From the NCBI GenBank assembly GCA_002781785.1, contig PFGC01000063.1, forward strand, positions 1 through 41,201: DNA of 41,201 nucleotides, written 5' to 3'. The DNA is from Candidatus Kerfeldbacteria bacterium CG15_BIG_FIL_POST_REV_8_21_14_020_45_12 (GTDB lineage Bacteria > Patescibacteriota > Patescibacteriia > UBA9570 > XYC2-FULL-38-9). Below the pieces are notes generated by a model. The model was given only the letters and a program-made list of their open reading frames with translations, was not told where the DNA came from and made no database searches. Below, piece by piece: positions 25,989 to 33,496 of this stretch. The translations under genes and the position numbers were made by a program. The first letter of the stretch is position 1, and every line of letters starts with the position of its first letter.

Positions 25989-27272
25989 ATGAATCTAGTC
26001 TGGCCACTGGTTCGCCGTGGACTGATTATTGTGCTGGTACTTCCGGCTCTTTTTATTTGGCAAAAGCTCTTTAAGCCTCTAACTGTGGTTTTTTATAAGG
26101 CTTTACTGGTGGTCAGAGCACGTTCTAAAAGCTTCTTTCATGCTGAACATAAATTATTGGCCATTGTGACGCATAGATTTGCCATTCACGCCGTGGTTGG
26201 GACCATGACACTGACGGTGGTTCTGGTCAACGTCAGGCAGGCCGGAGCTGTTCGCTCTGAAGACTTTGCCGACGGCTCTTTAGTTGCGTCAGTTTTTAGC
26301 AAGGAGGAGCTGACTGTTATTACAGCAGATTCAGTGCGTCAGGCGCAGGTTAGGTATGTAGATGTGTCAGCGGCGGTTAGCAAGCAAGACGGAATTAGTC
26401 GCAGTGCCGATGTTGGCGACAATGGATCTTTCTTTGCTGAACAAGGCGGTGCTTTTGTTAGCACCAGCACAATTGGTGGCGTTAGAGGCACTACCCGTGA
26501 AGATATTCAGAAATATGTTGTTCAAGAAGGAGACACAATTAGCACCATTGCAGATAAGTATGGTGTCTCGACAAAAACTGTTATGTGGTCAAATAACTTA
26601 ACAGACGACCAAGCCAAGCGTGTAAGAACTGGAGATACTTTGTGGATCTTGCCGGTTACAGGAGTGGCTCATAATGTTAAATCTGGCGAAACAGTTTCAA
26701 GCATTGCTCAAAAATATAACGCTTCCGAAGATAAAATTATTGAGTTTAATAACTTGCTTGGCGCTGAAGATTTGATAGCCGGTGTTGAGATTATAGTCCC
26801 CGATGGCGAACAGCCCGCCCCGCCACCGCCAACCCCAACGACTACCAGAGTAGCTACTTTTCAGCAGGTCTTTACTCAGTCTGGTGGCACCCCAGCTGCC
26901 AACGCTGCTGTCTCAGGCACTAAATTACAGTGGCCAACCACTACACATAGAATTTCTCAGTACTACGGTTACCGACACACAGGCATTGATGTGGATGGTG
27001 AATTTGGAGATGCTATTTACGCGGCCGAGGGCGGTACCGTAAGATCAGCCGGCTGGTATAGTGGTTATGGCCTGCAGGTAGTAATTGACCACGGCGGTGG
27101 CCTAACAACCCGTTACGCTCATTTACAGAAGGTTTTTGTTAGCGCTGGCCAAAGCGTTGGTCGTGGCCAGACCTTAGGTGAAGAAGGATCAACGGGTAAC
27201 TCAACTGGCTCTCATCTACATTTTGAAGTTATGGTTAATGGAGGTTTCACCAACCCGTTCGGCTACTACTAG
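25989..27272 (+). CDS. LysM and M23 (LytM-type) peptidoglycan endopeptidase
   Basis: 427 residues. An N-terminal hydrophobic segment (~10-30) and a second one around residues 68-83 suggest membrane anchoring. Two LysM domains follow (~176-222 and ~226-272) that bind peptidoglycan glycans, then a Pro/Thr-rich linker and a C-terminal M23 domain. The zinc ligands and catalytic residues are present: H330 and D334 in RHTGIDVDG, H378 in RYAHLQKV, H409 and H411 in GSHLHFEV. The full set suggests an active enzyme cleaving peptide cross-links, used in growth or division. A role as the lytic factor of the T4SS-like locus is possible but unsupported, as it is in a different transcription unit. Confidence 0.9.
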   Translation: MNLVWPLVRRGLIIVLVLPALFIWQKLFKPLTVVFYKALLVVRARSKSFFHAEHKLLAIVTHRFAIHAVVGTMTLTVVLVNVRQAGAVRSEDFADGSLVASVFSKEELTVITADSVRQAQVRYVDVSAAVSKQDGISRSADVGDNGSFFAEQGGAFVSTSTIGGVRGTTREDIQKYVVQEGDTISTIADKYGVSTKTVMWSNNLTDDQAKRVRTGDTLWILPVTGVAHNVKSGETVSSIAQKYNASEDKIIEFNNLLGAEDLIAGVEIIVPDGEQPAPPPPTPTTTRVATFQQVFTQSGGTPAANAAVSGTKLQWPTTTHRISQYYGYRHTGIDVDGEFGDAIYAAEGGTVRSAGWYSGYGLQVVIDHGGGLTTRYAHLQKVFVSAGQSVGRGQTLGEEGSTGNSTGSHLHFEVMVNGGFTNPFGYY

Positions 27273-27306
27273 AATATTAGATTTCCAACTTTCAAAGTAA
27301 AGGTAA

Positions 27307-27345
27307 ACAAAACACCCTGCCGTAAAGCGGGGTGTTGATTTTTGA
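27307..27345. terminator. Bidirectional terminator between convergent genes
   Basis: 10-bp stem AACACCCTGC / GCGGGGTGTT (one G-T pair) with a CGTAAA loop at 27311-27336. Plus-strand Ts follow it, and on the minus strand TTTTGTTT follows. It sits between the M23 gene (+) and the receiver gene (-). Confidence 0.85.
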
Positions 27346-27351
27346 TTTAAT

Positions 27352-27735
27352 TTATTGACCCAGAGCGGCTCGGATTTTTTCAACAATCTCTCCGGTAGTA
27401 AAGTTGGCCTTTACTAAGTAGTCTTTGGCGCCTAGCTTGAGCCCTTGCTGGACCTTGCTTTCCTGACCAAAATTACTGAGAATCAAAACTGGGATATTTT
27501 TCACGCTCTCGTCTTCGCTGGTTTTAAGGCTTTCCAAAACCTCGAAACCGCTCATGCCTGGAAGCATGATATCGAGTAAGATAATCTCTGGTTTGACCTC
27601 GTTTGCTTTGGCCAAGCCGGCTTCACCGTCTGTAGCTAAAGTAACATCAAAACCCTCTTTTGAAAGCTTAGTGGAGATCAATTCTGACAGGAATTTATCG
27701 TCCTCGACGATAAGCACTTTCGTTCCCTCGGCCAT
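27352..27735 (-). CDS. Single-domain response regulator (CheY-like receiver)
   Basis: 127 residues, one receiver domain and no output domain. Acidic pair D12/D13, phosphoacceptor D55 in LLDIMLPG, S87 and K109 (DYLVKA) are all in place, so it should be phosphorylated by a histidine kinase. No kinase gene is in the window, so it is an orphan here. Stand-alone receivers act through protein contacts. The ATG is 15 bases from TTACGAG-type sequence with no Shine-Dalgarno. Confidence 0.9.
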   Translation of the reverse strand: MAEGTKVLIVEDDKFLSELISTKLSKEGFDVTLATDGEAGLAKANEVKPEIILLDIMLPGMSGFEVLESLKTSEDESVKNIPVLILSNFGQESKVQQGLKLGAKDYLVKANFTTGEIVEKIRAALGQ

Positions 27736-27773
27736 GTGTGTTAGGTTACGAGTGGTAATATAGTTCTGATTAC

Positions 27774-27802
27774 ATTATACAACAACTATCATGAACAAGC
27801 AA
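27774..27802 (-). promoter_or_regulatory. Possible promoter of the receiver gene
   Basis: Perfect -10 TATAAT (27774-27779) with a weak -35 TTGCTT (27797-27802) at 17 bases. The -35 lies inside the start of the divergent rsmI gene. Confidence 0.45.
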
Positions 27803-28498
27803 GTAGACTCCCCGTCCGTGCTAGCTGGAACGCTCTACATAGTGGCGACTCCGATTGGTAACCTGGGAGACCTAACAGACAGGGCTAAGCGGATTCTTCA
27901 ACAGGTTAATGTGATTGCCTGCGAAGACACCAGGGAAACTGGAATTTTATTGCACTCATACTCAATTTCTGGGCCGCGCCTGGTTAGTTATCATGCACAG
28001 TCCAAGAACTCGCGCGAGGAATCTATTCTACAATTTCTGGCTGAAGGACAGACTGTGGCACTAGTAGCTGATCGAGGGACACCTGGCATATCTGATCCGG
28101 GTGCGCGACTAATTGCTTCAGCGATAGAAAAAGGTATTCCGGTTGTACCTGTACCAGGCGCCTCAGCTGTCATAACTGCTCTGTCAGCATCTGGAGCCGA
28201 TACTAGCGCCTTTACCTATCACGGATTCATCCCCCACAAAAAAGGTCGACAAACTATGCTATTGACCATGTCTGAAGAGTGCCGCAGTCGTACCGTAGTA
28301 GCTTACGAATCCCCACATCGCATATTAAAAACGTTAGACGCGTTGGTCGGGAAAGTTGAGATGGTAATTCTAGCTAGAGAGCTGACTAAGTTACATGAAG
28401 AATTCTTACGTGGTACGCCCCAGGAATTATTTGATAATTTAAGTGCGCGCGAAGCTGTGCGTGGAGAGTTTGTTTTAATATTGCCTCGACAAAACTAG
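27791..28498 (+). CDS. rsmI: 16S rRNA 2'-O-methyltransferase RsmI
   Basis: 235 residues. Methylates the ribose of C1402 in 16S rRNA with SAM. Family motifs are clear: LYIVATPIGNLGDLTDRA at the start, ACEDTRETG near residue 45, LVADRGTPGISDPG near residue 92-105 and VPGASAVITALSASG following. The C-terminal region EFLRGTPQEL is also typical. The usual second aspartate position reads DRGTP rather than DAGTP, a tolerated variation. Divergent from the receiver gene and followed 56 bases later by an unrelated hypothetical gene. Confidence 0.93.
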   Translation: MNKQVDSPSVLAGTLYIVATPIGNLGDLTDRAKRILQQVNVIACEDTRETGILLHSYSISGPRLVSYHAQSKNSREESILQFLAEGQTVALVADRGTPGISDPGARLIASAIEKGIPVVPVPGASAVITALSASGADTSAFTYHGFIPHKKGRQTMLLTMSEECRSRTVVAYESPHRILKTLDALVGKVEMVILARELTKLHEEFLRGTPQELFDNLSAREAVRGEFVLILPRQN

Positions 28499-28554
28499 TA
28501 CCTCTACGCTATGCTTTCACGGATAGTAATATTATATTCTGAGCTCTAATATAT

Positions 28555-29451
28555 ATGAGAAGTCCTCGAAGAAGTCCTGCCCCAGAACGGAGAAGAGCCA
28601 CTGAGAAAATTCACGCCCCCGAAACTGAGCCTAAGTTATATTTTCCACCCGAGGCTGTGATGTCGTGGTTTAATAATTTTAATAAAGAGACCATAAAATA
28701 CCTTGAAAGTTTCACGCAAAGCGCTCTTCTGGCTCATGCTGTTGCAGAGGAAGACGATCCCAATAATCTACATCCTCGTTATTCAGATATAGGACTTGAT
28801 CTTTTTTTATCCGACATTGTTATCCCCGGCACAGACCTGTCCTCTATTGAGCGACAGTTGGAAGAAGATCAAATTATCCAAGAATTTAATGGGGCACGAT
28901 GGGAAGGAGTCTTTAGCAGCAAGTACTTTATTGAAGCAGCTAGACTATTGGATATAATTAATGATCAAGACAAAGCTGACCAAATAACAGAACAGGTACT
29001 TAAGCGCGCTAGACGCATCCTAGATGCTCCAGAAGATTATGCTCATCTTGTTCCTGGAGTAATGCTATTCCTGGCTAAGTGTGATCCTGACCTGTTGGCA
29101 TCACTACAGGAGAACGATGGGCGCATGGAAAGGCTCTACAATGCAACTAAGGGGCATCCTGGTATAGACCTCTGGGAAAACGTACCTAATGCCAAATCAT
29201 TAGCTCTCTTACGATTAGCTTTTCCAGACCGATTCAAGATAGGTGATTTTGACCTTTCATATGTGCGTGAAGAATTTACTACACTCGTAACTAAGCGCTG
29301 GTCTGAACGTGAGGAGGTTGAATTGGCAGATGTAGCAGCTATGGCAGTAGTATCGGCTGACCGTTGTACCTTGAGTAATGGTGTCTACAGTTTTGTGCAT
29401 ATTCCTGAGAACGAATCCTCGTCAACTTTACCCGACAGACCCACTATTTAA
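28555..29451 (+). CDS. Hypothetical helical protein, LPxRx[ST]I family member 1
   Basis: 298 residues, all-helical by composition, with an Arg-rich N-terminus (MRSPRRSPAPERRR) and no membrane segment. Features shared with the two genes at 37797-39524 are the MR plus basic start, an early IGLDLFLSD-type segment, helical repeats with a P-[ED]-x-R/L pattern (LLRLAFPDRFKI), and the last residues LPDRPTI. The end overlaps the comM stop in convergent orientation by 24 bases. No known family recognised. The N-terminal charge could bind nucleic acid or ribosome; that is speculation. Confidence 0.75.
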   Translation: MRSPRRSPAPERRRATEKIHAPETEPKLYFPPEAVMSWFNNFNKETIKYLESFTQSALLAHAVAEEDDPNNLHPRYSDIGLDLFLSDIVIPGTDLSSIERQLEEDQIIQEFNGARWEGVFSSKYFIEAARLLDIINDQDKADQITEQVLKRARRILDAPEDYAHLVPGVMLFLAKCDPDLLASLQENDGRMERLYNATKGHPGIDLWENVPNAKSLALLRLAFPDRFKIGDFDLSYVREEFTTLVTKRWSEREEVELADVAAMAVVSADRCTLSNGVYSFVHIPENESSSTLPDRPTI

Positions 29452-30984
29452 ATCGTTAGCAGTGAGTGCGCCCGAAAGCTGGAGAGCCTCTGCTATGTGA
29501 GATTGGATAACATCATCGGAGCCTCCAAGATCAGCAATGGTTCTAGCTAATCGCAAGGTTTTGGCGTATCCGCGCATGGATAGGCCATACTTATCAAGAG
29601 CCAGTTTCATTAGCTGCTCGGCCGGAGTATCTAGAGCGATTAATTTTTTTAATTCCTTTGGCGTTAACAGCCCGTTGGCTTTGCCTTGACGTTCCTGCTG
29701 CACCCTCCTGGCCAAAGTAACTTGGCGACGAATTGACTCGGATGACTCAGGCGCTGACTTTGAGACAGTTAGCTCATGCGGTCTAATAAATGGTAGTTTT
29801 ATTTTAAGATCAATCCTGTCCAGCAAGGGTCCAGACAGTTTTCGATTATAGCGCTGTACATCAACAAAAGCACAGGTGCATTGTCTATTTCGGTCAGGCA
29901 GGTCATATCCGTAAAAACCACATGGACAAGGATTAGCAGCGGCCACAAATAAACATTGGGCCGGATAAGTAACTGAACCGACCGCCCGTGTTATGGTAAT
30001 AGTTCCATCTTCAAGGGGCTGACGTAAGGCTTCGATAACATCCCGCCGATACTCAGGCAACTCATCAAAAAACAAAACGCCAGTGTGAGCCAATGACACC
30101 TCACCAGGTAATAACTGACGACTACCACCAAGAATTGAAGCCGGTGAAGCGCTGTGATGAGGAGCTCTATAAGGCCGCCTGACTTGAAGCAGCGCCTGAG
30201 ATCTACCGACCACAGAATGAATCATGGTGCTTTCTAACTGTTCTGTCTGACTAGGTGGCGGAAGAATACCAACCAAGGCCTTGGCGAGTAGGCTTTTACC
30301 CACGCCGGGAGGTCCAGACATGAGCAAGTTATGGTGACCAGCAGCTGCTACCATGCAGGCGTACTTAGCTAGACTTTGACCAACTATATCTGAAAAATCT
30401 ACAGCCGGATTTTGCACTAGTTCAGCAACCTGTTCAAGCTCAGGCATGTTCAGCTCAGTTTGCCCTAGTATAAATCCAATTACTTGCTGCAGGGAACTGG
30501 CGGGCAACAAATGGACTTTTTCAAGTAACTTTAATTCAGGCAAGTTGTCGCAGGGCACGATGATAGCCTGCCTATTTCGGCTGGCGGCAGCTGCAACAGG
30601 CAAGGCACCGCGAACTGGTCGTATTCTACCTGACAAAGCTAATTCACCAATCATTCTTGGTAATTCACGCTTGGCTTTAATGGCACGCGATGCTAATAAA
30701 ATACCGATCGCAATTGGTAAATCATATAAAGAACCAGCTTTTGGAATCTGAGCCGGCGCTAAATTCACTGTGACTCTCATGGCTGGAAAAGAGTAGCCGG
30801 AGTTCTTAATGGCAGCCCTAACTCGATCGCGCGCCTCGGACACCGCTGCGTCAGGTAATCCCACAATGATAAAACTTGGCAATCCAGGTGACACGTCTAC
30901 CTCAATTTCCACCGCAACACACTCCAAGCCAATAAAGCTGTAGGACTGAATAGTCGCTGTCTTTTCTGAAAGAATATTAGTCAT
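29428..30984 (-). CDS. comM: ComM/YifB-family AAA+ ATPase
   Basis: 518 residues from the ATG at 30982-30984; an in-frame ATG at 31015-31017 would add 11 residues that form a hairpin in DNA (see separate entry). The N-terminal S5-like domain carries GLPSFIIVGLPDAAVSEA. The AAA+ core has Walker A GPPGVGKS and Walker B VLFFDELPE, plus a Cys cluster (NPCPCGFYGYD) and the C-terminal Mg-chelatase-type helical domain. ComM in Haemophilus and Vibrio is a helicase promoting branch migration during natural transformation. In this window a role in DNA uptake next to a T4SS-like locus is attractive but inferred. Confidence 0.92.
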   Translation of the reverse strand: MTNILSEKTATIQSYSFIGLECVAVEIEVDVSPGLPSFIIVGLPDAAVSEARDRVRAAIKNSGYSFPAMRVTVNLAPAQIPKAGSLYDLPIAIGILLASRAIKAKRELPRMIGELALSGRIRPVRGALPVAAAASRNRQAIIVPCDNLPELKLLEKVHLLPASSLQQVIGFILGQTELNMPELEQVAELVQNPAVDFSDIVGQSLAKYACMVAAAGHHNLLMSGPPGVGKSLLAKALVGILPPPSQTEQLESTMIHSVVGRSQALLQVRRPYRAPHHSASPASILGGSRQLLPGEVSLAHTGVLFFDELPEYRRDVIEALRQPLEDGTITITRAVGSVTYPAQCLFVAAANPCPCGFYGYDLPDRNRQCTCAFVDVQRYNRKLSGPLLDRIDLKIKLPFIRPHELTVSKSAPESSESIRRQVTLARRVQQERQGKANGLLTPKELKKLIALDTPAEQLMKLALDKYGLSMRGYAKTLRLARTIADLGGSDDVIQSHIAEALQLSGALTANDLNSGSVG

Positions 30985-31011
30985 AAAAAACTGCACGCCA
31001 AGGGCGAGCAG
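30984..31011 (-). promoter_or_regulatory. Hairpin plus U-run directly before the comM start
   Basis: 9-bp stem with one A-A mismatch, CTGCACGCC (30991-30999) / GGCGAGCAG (31003-31011), with a three-base loop and six Ts on the minus strand that run into the ATG. It is terminator-like and sits between two in-frame ATGs, so it may be an attenuator or a start-site regulator. Confidence 0.6.
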
Positions 31012-31025
31012 TTCCATCTAAAAAC

Positions 31026-31054
31026 AGCCTAGCAGTCCATTAAGGTCATGTCAA
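31026..31054 (-). promoter_or_regulatory. Possible comM promoter overlapping the upstream terminator
   Basis: Perfect -35 TTGACA (31049-31054), 17-base spacer and a weak -10 TAGGCT (31026-31031). The -35 uses the end of the terminator T-run of the high-GC gene. Transcription would start near 31020, so the ATG at 31017 would be almost leaderless. Confidence 0.45.
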
Positions 31055-31090
31055 AAAAAAAGATGCACCGCCCTCCTCTCCAGGCGATGC
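31053..31090 (-). terminator. Terminator of the high-GC cNMP-binding-like gene
   Basis: 8-bp stem GCACCGCC (31065-31072) / GGCGATGC (31083-31090) with a U-G pair in RNA, ten-base loop, then nine Ts on the minus strand (31053-31061). Confidence 0.85.
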
Positions 31091-31104
31091 TATTTCCGAT
31101 CAAC

Positions 31105-31626
31105 TCACTCTGGGCTCCTTGGGGAACCGTATTGAGCGGGTGCTCGGGCGCGGTTCAGCTCTCTTGTGAGCTGATGAATTCGGGCATTGGCCGACATCAT
31201 GGCCGCGTGGACCTGACGGCCGATCTCGAAGATCAGACTGCTGCGATGGGGCTCCAGCTTGCTGTAGAAGATCTCCAGCACGAGGGTGTCATCGTCGGCG
31301 ATCAGCGTCTCCGTGCGGACGGCCTGACCTGCGCCGACCAGCAGGCCGAAGGTGCCGATGACCTGACCCTGTCCGAACTCTGGACTGCTGATCAGTCCTT
31401 CTAGAACGAGCTGGCCGGAGACCACGACGATGACGGTGTCAGCCGTCTCGCGCGCTTCGCAGGCCTTGCTCCCACGAGCGTAGAACTCGGCCAGACACTC
31501 AGTGGCGAGCTCCTTGATGGTATCCGGGTGGAGGTTGTCCCGGAAGAAGGGAAGGTCCTGCAGGATCTTCGCCCGGGCATCGGGATTGGCCCGAAGCAGA
31601 TTCAGAGTGACATCCAAAGACGACAT
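31105..31626 (-). CDS. High-GC cNMP-binding/cupin-like single-domain protein, probably acquired
   Basis: 173 residues from the ATG at 31624-31626, which has AAAGGGG six bases upstream; a TTG two codons earlier is less likely. Residues ~30-140 look like a cyclic-nucleotide-binding-type beta roll (LPFFRDNLHP; VIVVVSGQLVLEG; GQVIGTFGLL). There is no helix-turn-helix C-terminal domain, and the usual Glu and Arg-x-Ala ligand region is altered (AVRTETL), so cAMP binding is doubtful. GC of 31141-31620 is about 62% (296/480), against roughly 42-52% in sampled neighbouring blocks. Terminators on both sides isolate it. Function: possible regulatory or sensor protein; transfer is strongly suggested. Confidence 0.8.
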   Translation of the reverse strand: MSSLDVTLNLLRANPDARAKILQDLPFFRDNLHPDTIKELATECLAEFYARGSKACEARETADTVIVVVSGQLVLEGLISSPEFGQGQVIGTFGLLVGAGQAVRTETLIADDDTLVLEIFYSKLEPHRSSLIFEIGRQVHAAMMSANARIHQLTRELNRARAPAQYGSPRSPE

Positions 31627-31641
31627 CTTCAACCCCTTTTC

Positions 31642-31658
31642 AAGAGCTCAAGGCTCTT
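31642..31658. other. Perfect inverted repeat upstream of the high-GC gene
   Basis: AAGAGC / GCTCTT separated by five bases, about 16-32 bases before the ATG. It could be an operator for self-control or a leader hairpin; it is not followed by a T-run on the minus strand. Confidence 0.45.
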
Positions 31659-31682
31659 ACCTTGTGAAATGCCAAAAACGGC

Positions 31683-31706
31683 AAAAAAAGCCTACCATAG
31701 GCTCCG
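31683..31706 (-). terminator. Terminator after the RNHCP gene
   Basis: Perfect 6-bp stem AGCCTA (31689-31694) / TAGGCT (31698-31703) with a three-base loop, then seven Ts on the minus strand. It closes the dksA-type/lspA/RNHCP unit. Confidence 0.82.
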
Positions 31707-31728
31707 TATTACGCAACTAAATTAAAGA

Positions 31729-32070
31729 TTAAACAGGTTTTTGCTTCTTATCACCTAACTCCTTCATCTTGGCGGTAATAGCATCGATACTATCTTCGGT
31801 GTGAGCCTTATTCTTTTTTAAGTGGCCACACTTTTCGCACTGATAAGTAAACACCAAAGTACCGTGATCCATTGCGATATCGGAAATATGCATTAAACCA
31901 CCACAAGACTCGGCTCGATCACCTGGATTTACATCAACGTGCTTGGAGATTAAACAGTGGGGACAGTGATTGCGATAGCCGTCACCAGCGACAGCAAAGC
32001 CGCAGTTTTCACAAACAAAATCCTCCTTATTTTTTGTAAAAACTTTGGTTTTGGGTTCCTTGATTTGCAT
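31729..32070 (-). CDS. RNHCP zinc-ribbon protein
   Basis: 113 residues. The signature RNHCPHCL (residues ~33-40) names the RNHCP family. Cysteine pairs CENC near residue 20, CPHC near 36-39, a lone Cys in ESCGGL and CEKC near residue 80 indicate zinc binding. The C-terminal ~25 residues are charged helix. No function is established for the family; a zinc ribbon of this kind could bind RNA or act in translation. It follows lspA by 18 bases and is the last gene of its unit. Confidence 0.85.
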   Translation of the reverse strand: MQIKEPKTKVFTKNKEDFVCENCGFAVAGDGYRNHCPHCLISKHVDVNPGDRAESCGGLMHISDIAMDHGTLVFTYQCEKCGHLKKNKAHTEDSIDAITAKMKELGDKKQKPV

Positions 32071-32088
32071 AGTACTACGTTATTCCGA

Positions 32089-32658
32089 TTATGACTTTGT
32101 GTCAAAATCCACTCGTGGTACCGGTGCTGACTTATCTGAATCATCCGCTGTGTTGCTCTTGGGCAGGAACAACAGCAAGCAAATAACTCCAACAACGATG
32201 TAAACATCTGACAGATTAAAAACCGACCAGCGATTAACTGAAATAAAATCTACCACCCCACCAAACCGCAGGCGGTCTAATAAATTTGACCAAGCGCCAA
32301 GTAGCACTAAGAAAATTAGACTTGGCGCTAAGCGTTGCCCACGTCGAAACTCGCTGCGCGCAAAACCGGCGATTACTACCATAACCACAACGGTTACAAT
32401 AATAGAAAACCAGGCAGGTAAGCTTAGGTAGGCAAATTTCTCGTTTGAGACAAGCGTCAGTTCGACCCAAGGCACAACTGAAATTCGTCTATCTACCAAA
32501 TTAGATAGAGCCCACATTTTTGAGAGTCTATCGACCATGTAGATTAATAGAAAAATCACCCCGACAACCCAAAAACGGGCATCTTGCTGTGCAAGAGCCC
32601 GTAATTGAGTAAAAGGCTTTGATTTAGACGTGTGATTTTGCACAGTTGATACAGGCAC
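32089..32658 (-). CDS. lspA: Lipoprotein signal peptidase (signal peptidase II)
   Basis: 189 residues from a GTG at 32656-32658; another GTG five codons later is possible, and the first ~28 residues are unusually polar. Four membrane segments are visible (~29-47, ~82-102, ~109-128 region, ~150-170). Catalytic aspartates lie in GGVVDFI and NLSDVY, the two conserved family motifs (NxxDRxxxGxVVDF, FNxAD). It cleaves the signal peptide of diacylated prolipoproteins at the membrane, although lgt is not in this window. It overlaps the dksA-type gene by 35 bases. Confidence 0.88.
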   Translation of the reverse strand: MPVSTVQNHTSKSKPFTQLRALAQQDARFWVVGVIFLLIYMVDRLSKMWALSNLVDRRISVVPWVELTLVSNEKFAYLSLPAWFSIIVTVVVMVVIAGFARSEFRRGQRLAPSLIFLVLLGAWSNLLDRLRFGGVVDFISVNRWSVFNLSDVYIVVGVICLLLFLPKSNTADDSDKSAPVPRVDFDTKS

Positions 32659-33004
32659 TAGCCGCTGAATTTGCCCTCAGGCGATCTTCTCCCACTGGAC
32701 CGCCACATTTAAGACAGGTTCCGTAGATTCCCTGTTCGATTCGCTTTAAAGCATCAGTAATCTCAACCTGACGCTGCTCGAGGCGGCCAGTGACATTTAC
32801 ATTAACTTCATACTCGGCTACTTCAGCTGGGGACTCTGTATTTTCTCCTAAATTGTCGTCACCAAAATTTGGAAAATTTGCGTCACGACTGCCGGGGACA
32901 TGGTCACCCACGTCCTTGTGAGAAATGGCGCCTAACTCACCGGTTAATTCCATCTGTTCTTTTAGAAGGGCTGCCTTCATTTCATCTGTAAATGCTTGAT
33001 CCAT
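32624..33004 (-). CDS. DksA/TraR-type C4 zinc-finger protein
   Basis: 126 residues. Coiled-coil type N-terminal helices (residues ~1-30 and ~66-90) and a C-terminal four-cysteine finger, CLKCGG plus CINC. The tip residues that define DksA activity were not assessed. DksA/TraR proteins bind in the RNA polymerase secondary channel and adjust rRNA and stress promoters, with or without ppGpp. Good promoter 33033-33061. Overlap with lspA means coupled expression. Confidence 0.85.
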   Translation of the reverse strand: MDQAFTDEMKAALLKEQMELTGELGAISHKDVGDHVPGSRDANFPNFGDDNLGENTESPAEVAEYEVNVNVTGRLEQRQVEITDALKRIEQGIYGTCLKCGGPVGEDRLRANSAASACINCAKSHV

Positions 33005-33032
33005 ATTAGTAAATTTATTGAAGAATAATTAA

Positions 33033-33061
33033 ATTGTACCCTTGAGGGCCCTTTGTGTAAA
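33033..33061 (-). promoter_or_regulatory. Sigma-70-type promoter of the dksA-type/lspA/RNHCP unit
   Basis: -35 TTTACA (33056-33061), 17-base spacer, -10 TACAAT (33033-33038). It lies 30 bases downstream of the structured-RNA terminator and predicts a leader of about 22 bases. Confidence 0.75.
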
Positions 33062-33085
33062 CTGCTAGACTGATTTTTTTGTACG

Positions 33086-33105
33086 AAAAAGGCGCATCAC
33101 GCGCC
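33086..33105 (-). terminator. Terminator of the candidate noncoding RNA
   Basis: GGCGC (33091-33095) / GCGCC (33101-33105) with a five-base loop, followed by five Ts on the minus strand. Upstream bases could extend alternative pairing with the 3' arm. Confidence 0.8.
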
Positions 33106-33490
33106 ACATATGTTTTTGAATAAAAACGATTTTTGTAGCCTTTGCGATGCGCCTATGCACGGCTAAGTTTGTCTTCTTCCCTCCGAAGAGAAAGTGAAGA
33201 ACGCATCTAAGTCGTGTGTCTCCGCCAGTTTACTAGTCAAGTCACTGGACAGATAGGCGCTTTCCACATGATTGGCTGCGAACATAGTGTCCAGGGGTTA
33301 CCCGAACTAAGTTCTATGCAAGCTGGCCGGTATCACATTTTGTGTTTTTGTTTTTTGACGATTGCTCGTCAGACTAGGCTACTGCAGAAAGCGATTGATG
33401 CGGCGACAGCTGCACCCATCGCCTCCTACAGGCCTGTATTGGTGTGATACGTTTTGTGGAAAACGTTTGAAATGTTTAAGAACACTTGAT
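33086..33490 (-). ncRNA. Candidate structured noncoding RNA, ~400 nt, family unknown
   Basis: This fills most of the 624-base gap between gmk and the dksA-type gene. It has its own promoter (33497-33525) and terminator (33086-33105), and no credible coding frame. Nested and long-range perfect complements suggest real structure: 33443-33450 with 33330-33337 (8 bp), 33253-33260 with 33149-33156 (8 bp), local hairpins 33356-33371 (TGACGA/TCGTCA), 33449-33466 (ACGTTTT/AAAACGT) and a UUCG-capped hairpin at 33171-33202. Conserved signatures of tmRNA (TTCGA arm, CCA end), RNase P RNA (GAGGAAAGTCC, ACAGAA), SRP RNA and 6S RNA were searched for by eye and not found. It could be a divergent member of such a class or a new RNA. 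Confidence 0.6.
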
Positions 33491-33496
33491 GAATGT

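Noticed and set aside
31013-31017. ATG at 31017 as the certain comM start
   Set aside because: Family alignment supports the ATG at 30984; the upstream ATG is kept only as a regulatory possibility.
33371-33421. A 16-residue peptide frame (ATG after AGGAGG) inside the candidate RNA
   Set aside because: Only two bases separate the AGGAGG and the ATG, too close for normal initiation; the stretch also pairs into a hairpin. Kept only as part of the RNA.
33214-33447. Plus-strand open frame of 77 codons in the gap between gmk and the dksA-type gene
   Set aside because: No homology features, poor composition, antisense to the structured RNA, and no promoter or ribosome site on that strand.
33086-33490. 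tmRNA or RNase P RNA identity for the candidate RNA
   Set aside because: No TTCGA T-arm with CCA end, no resume frame ending in a typical tag, and neither GAGGAAAGTCC nor ACAGAA core sequences are present.
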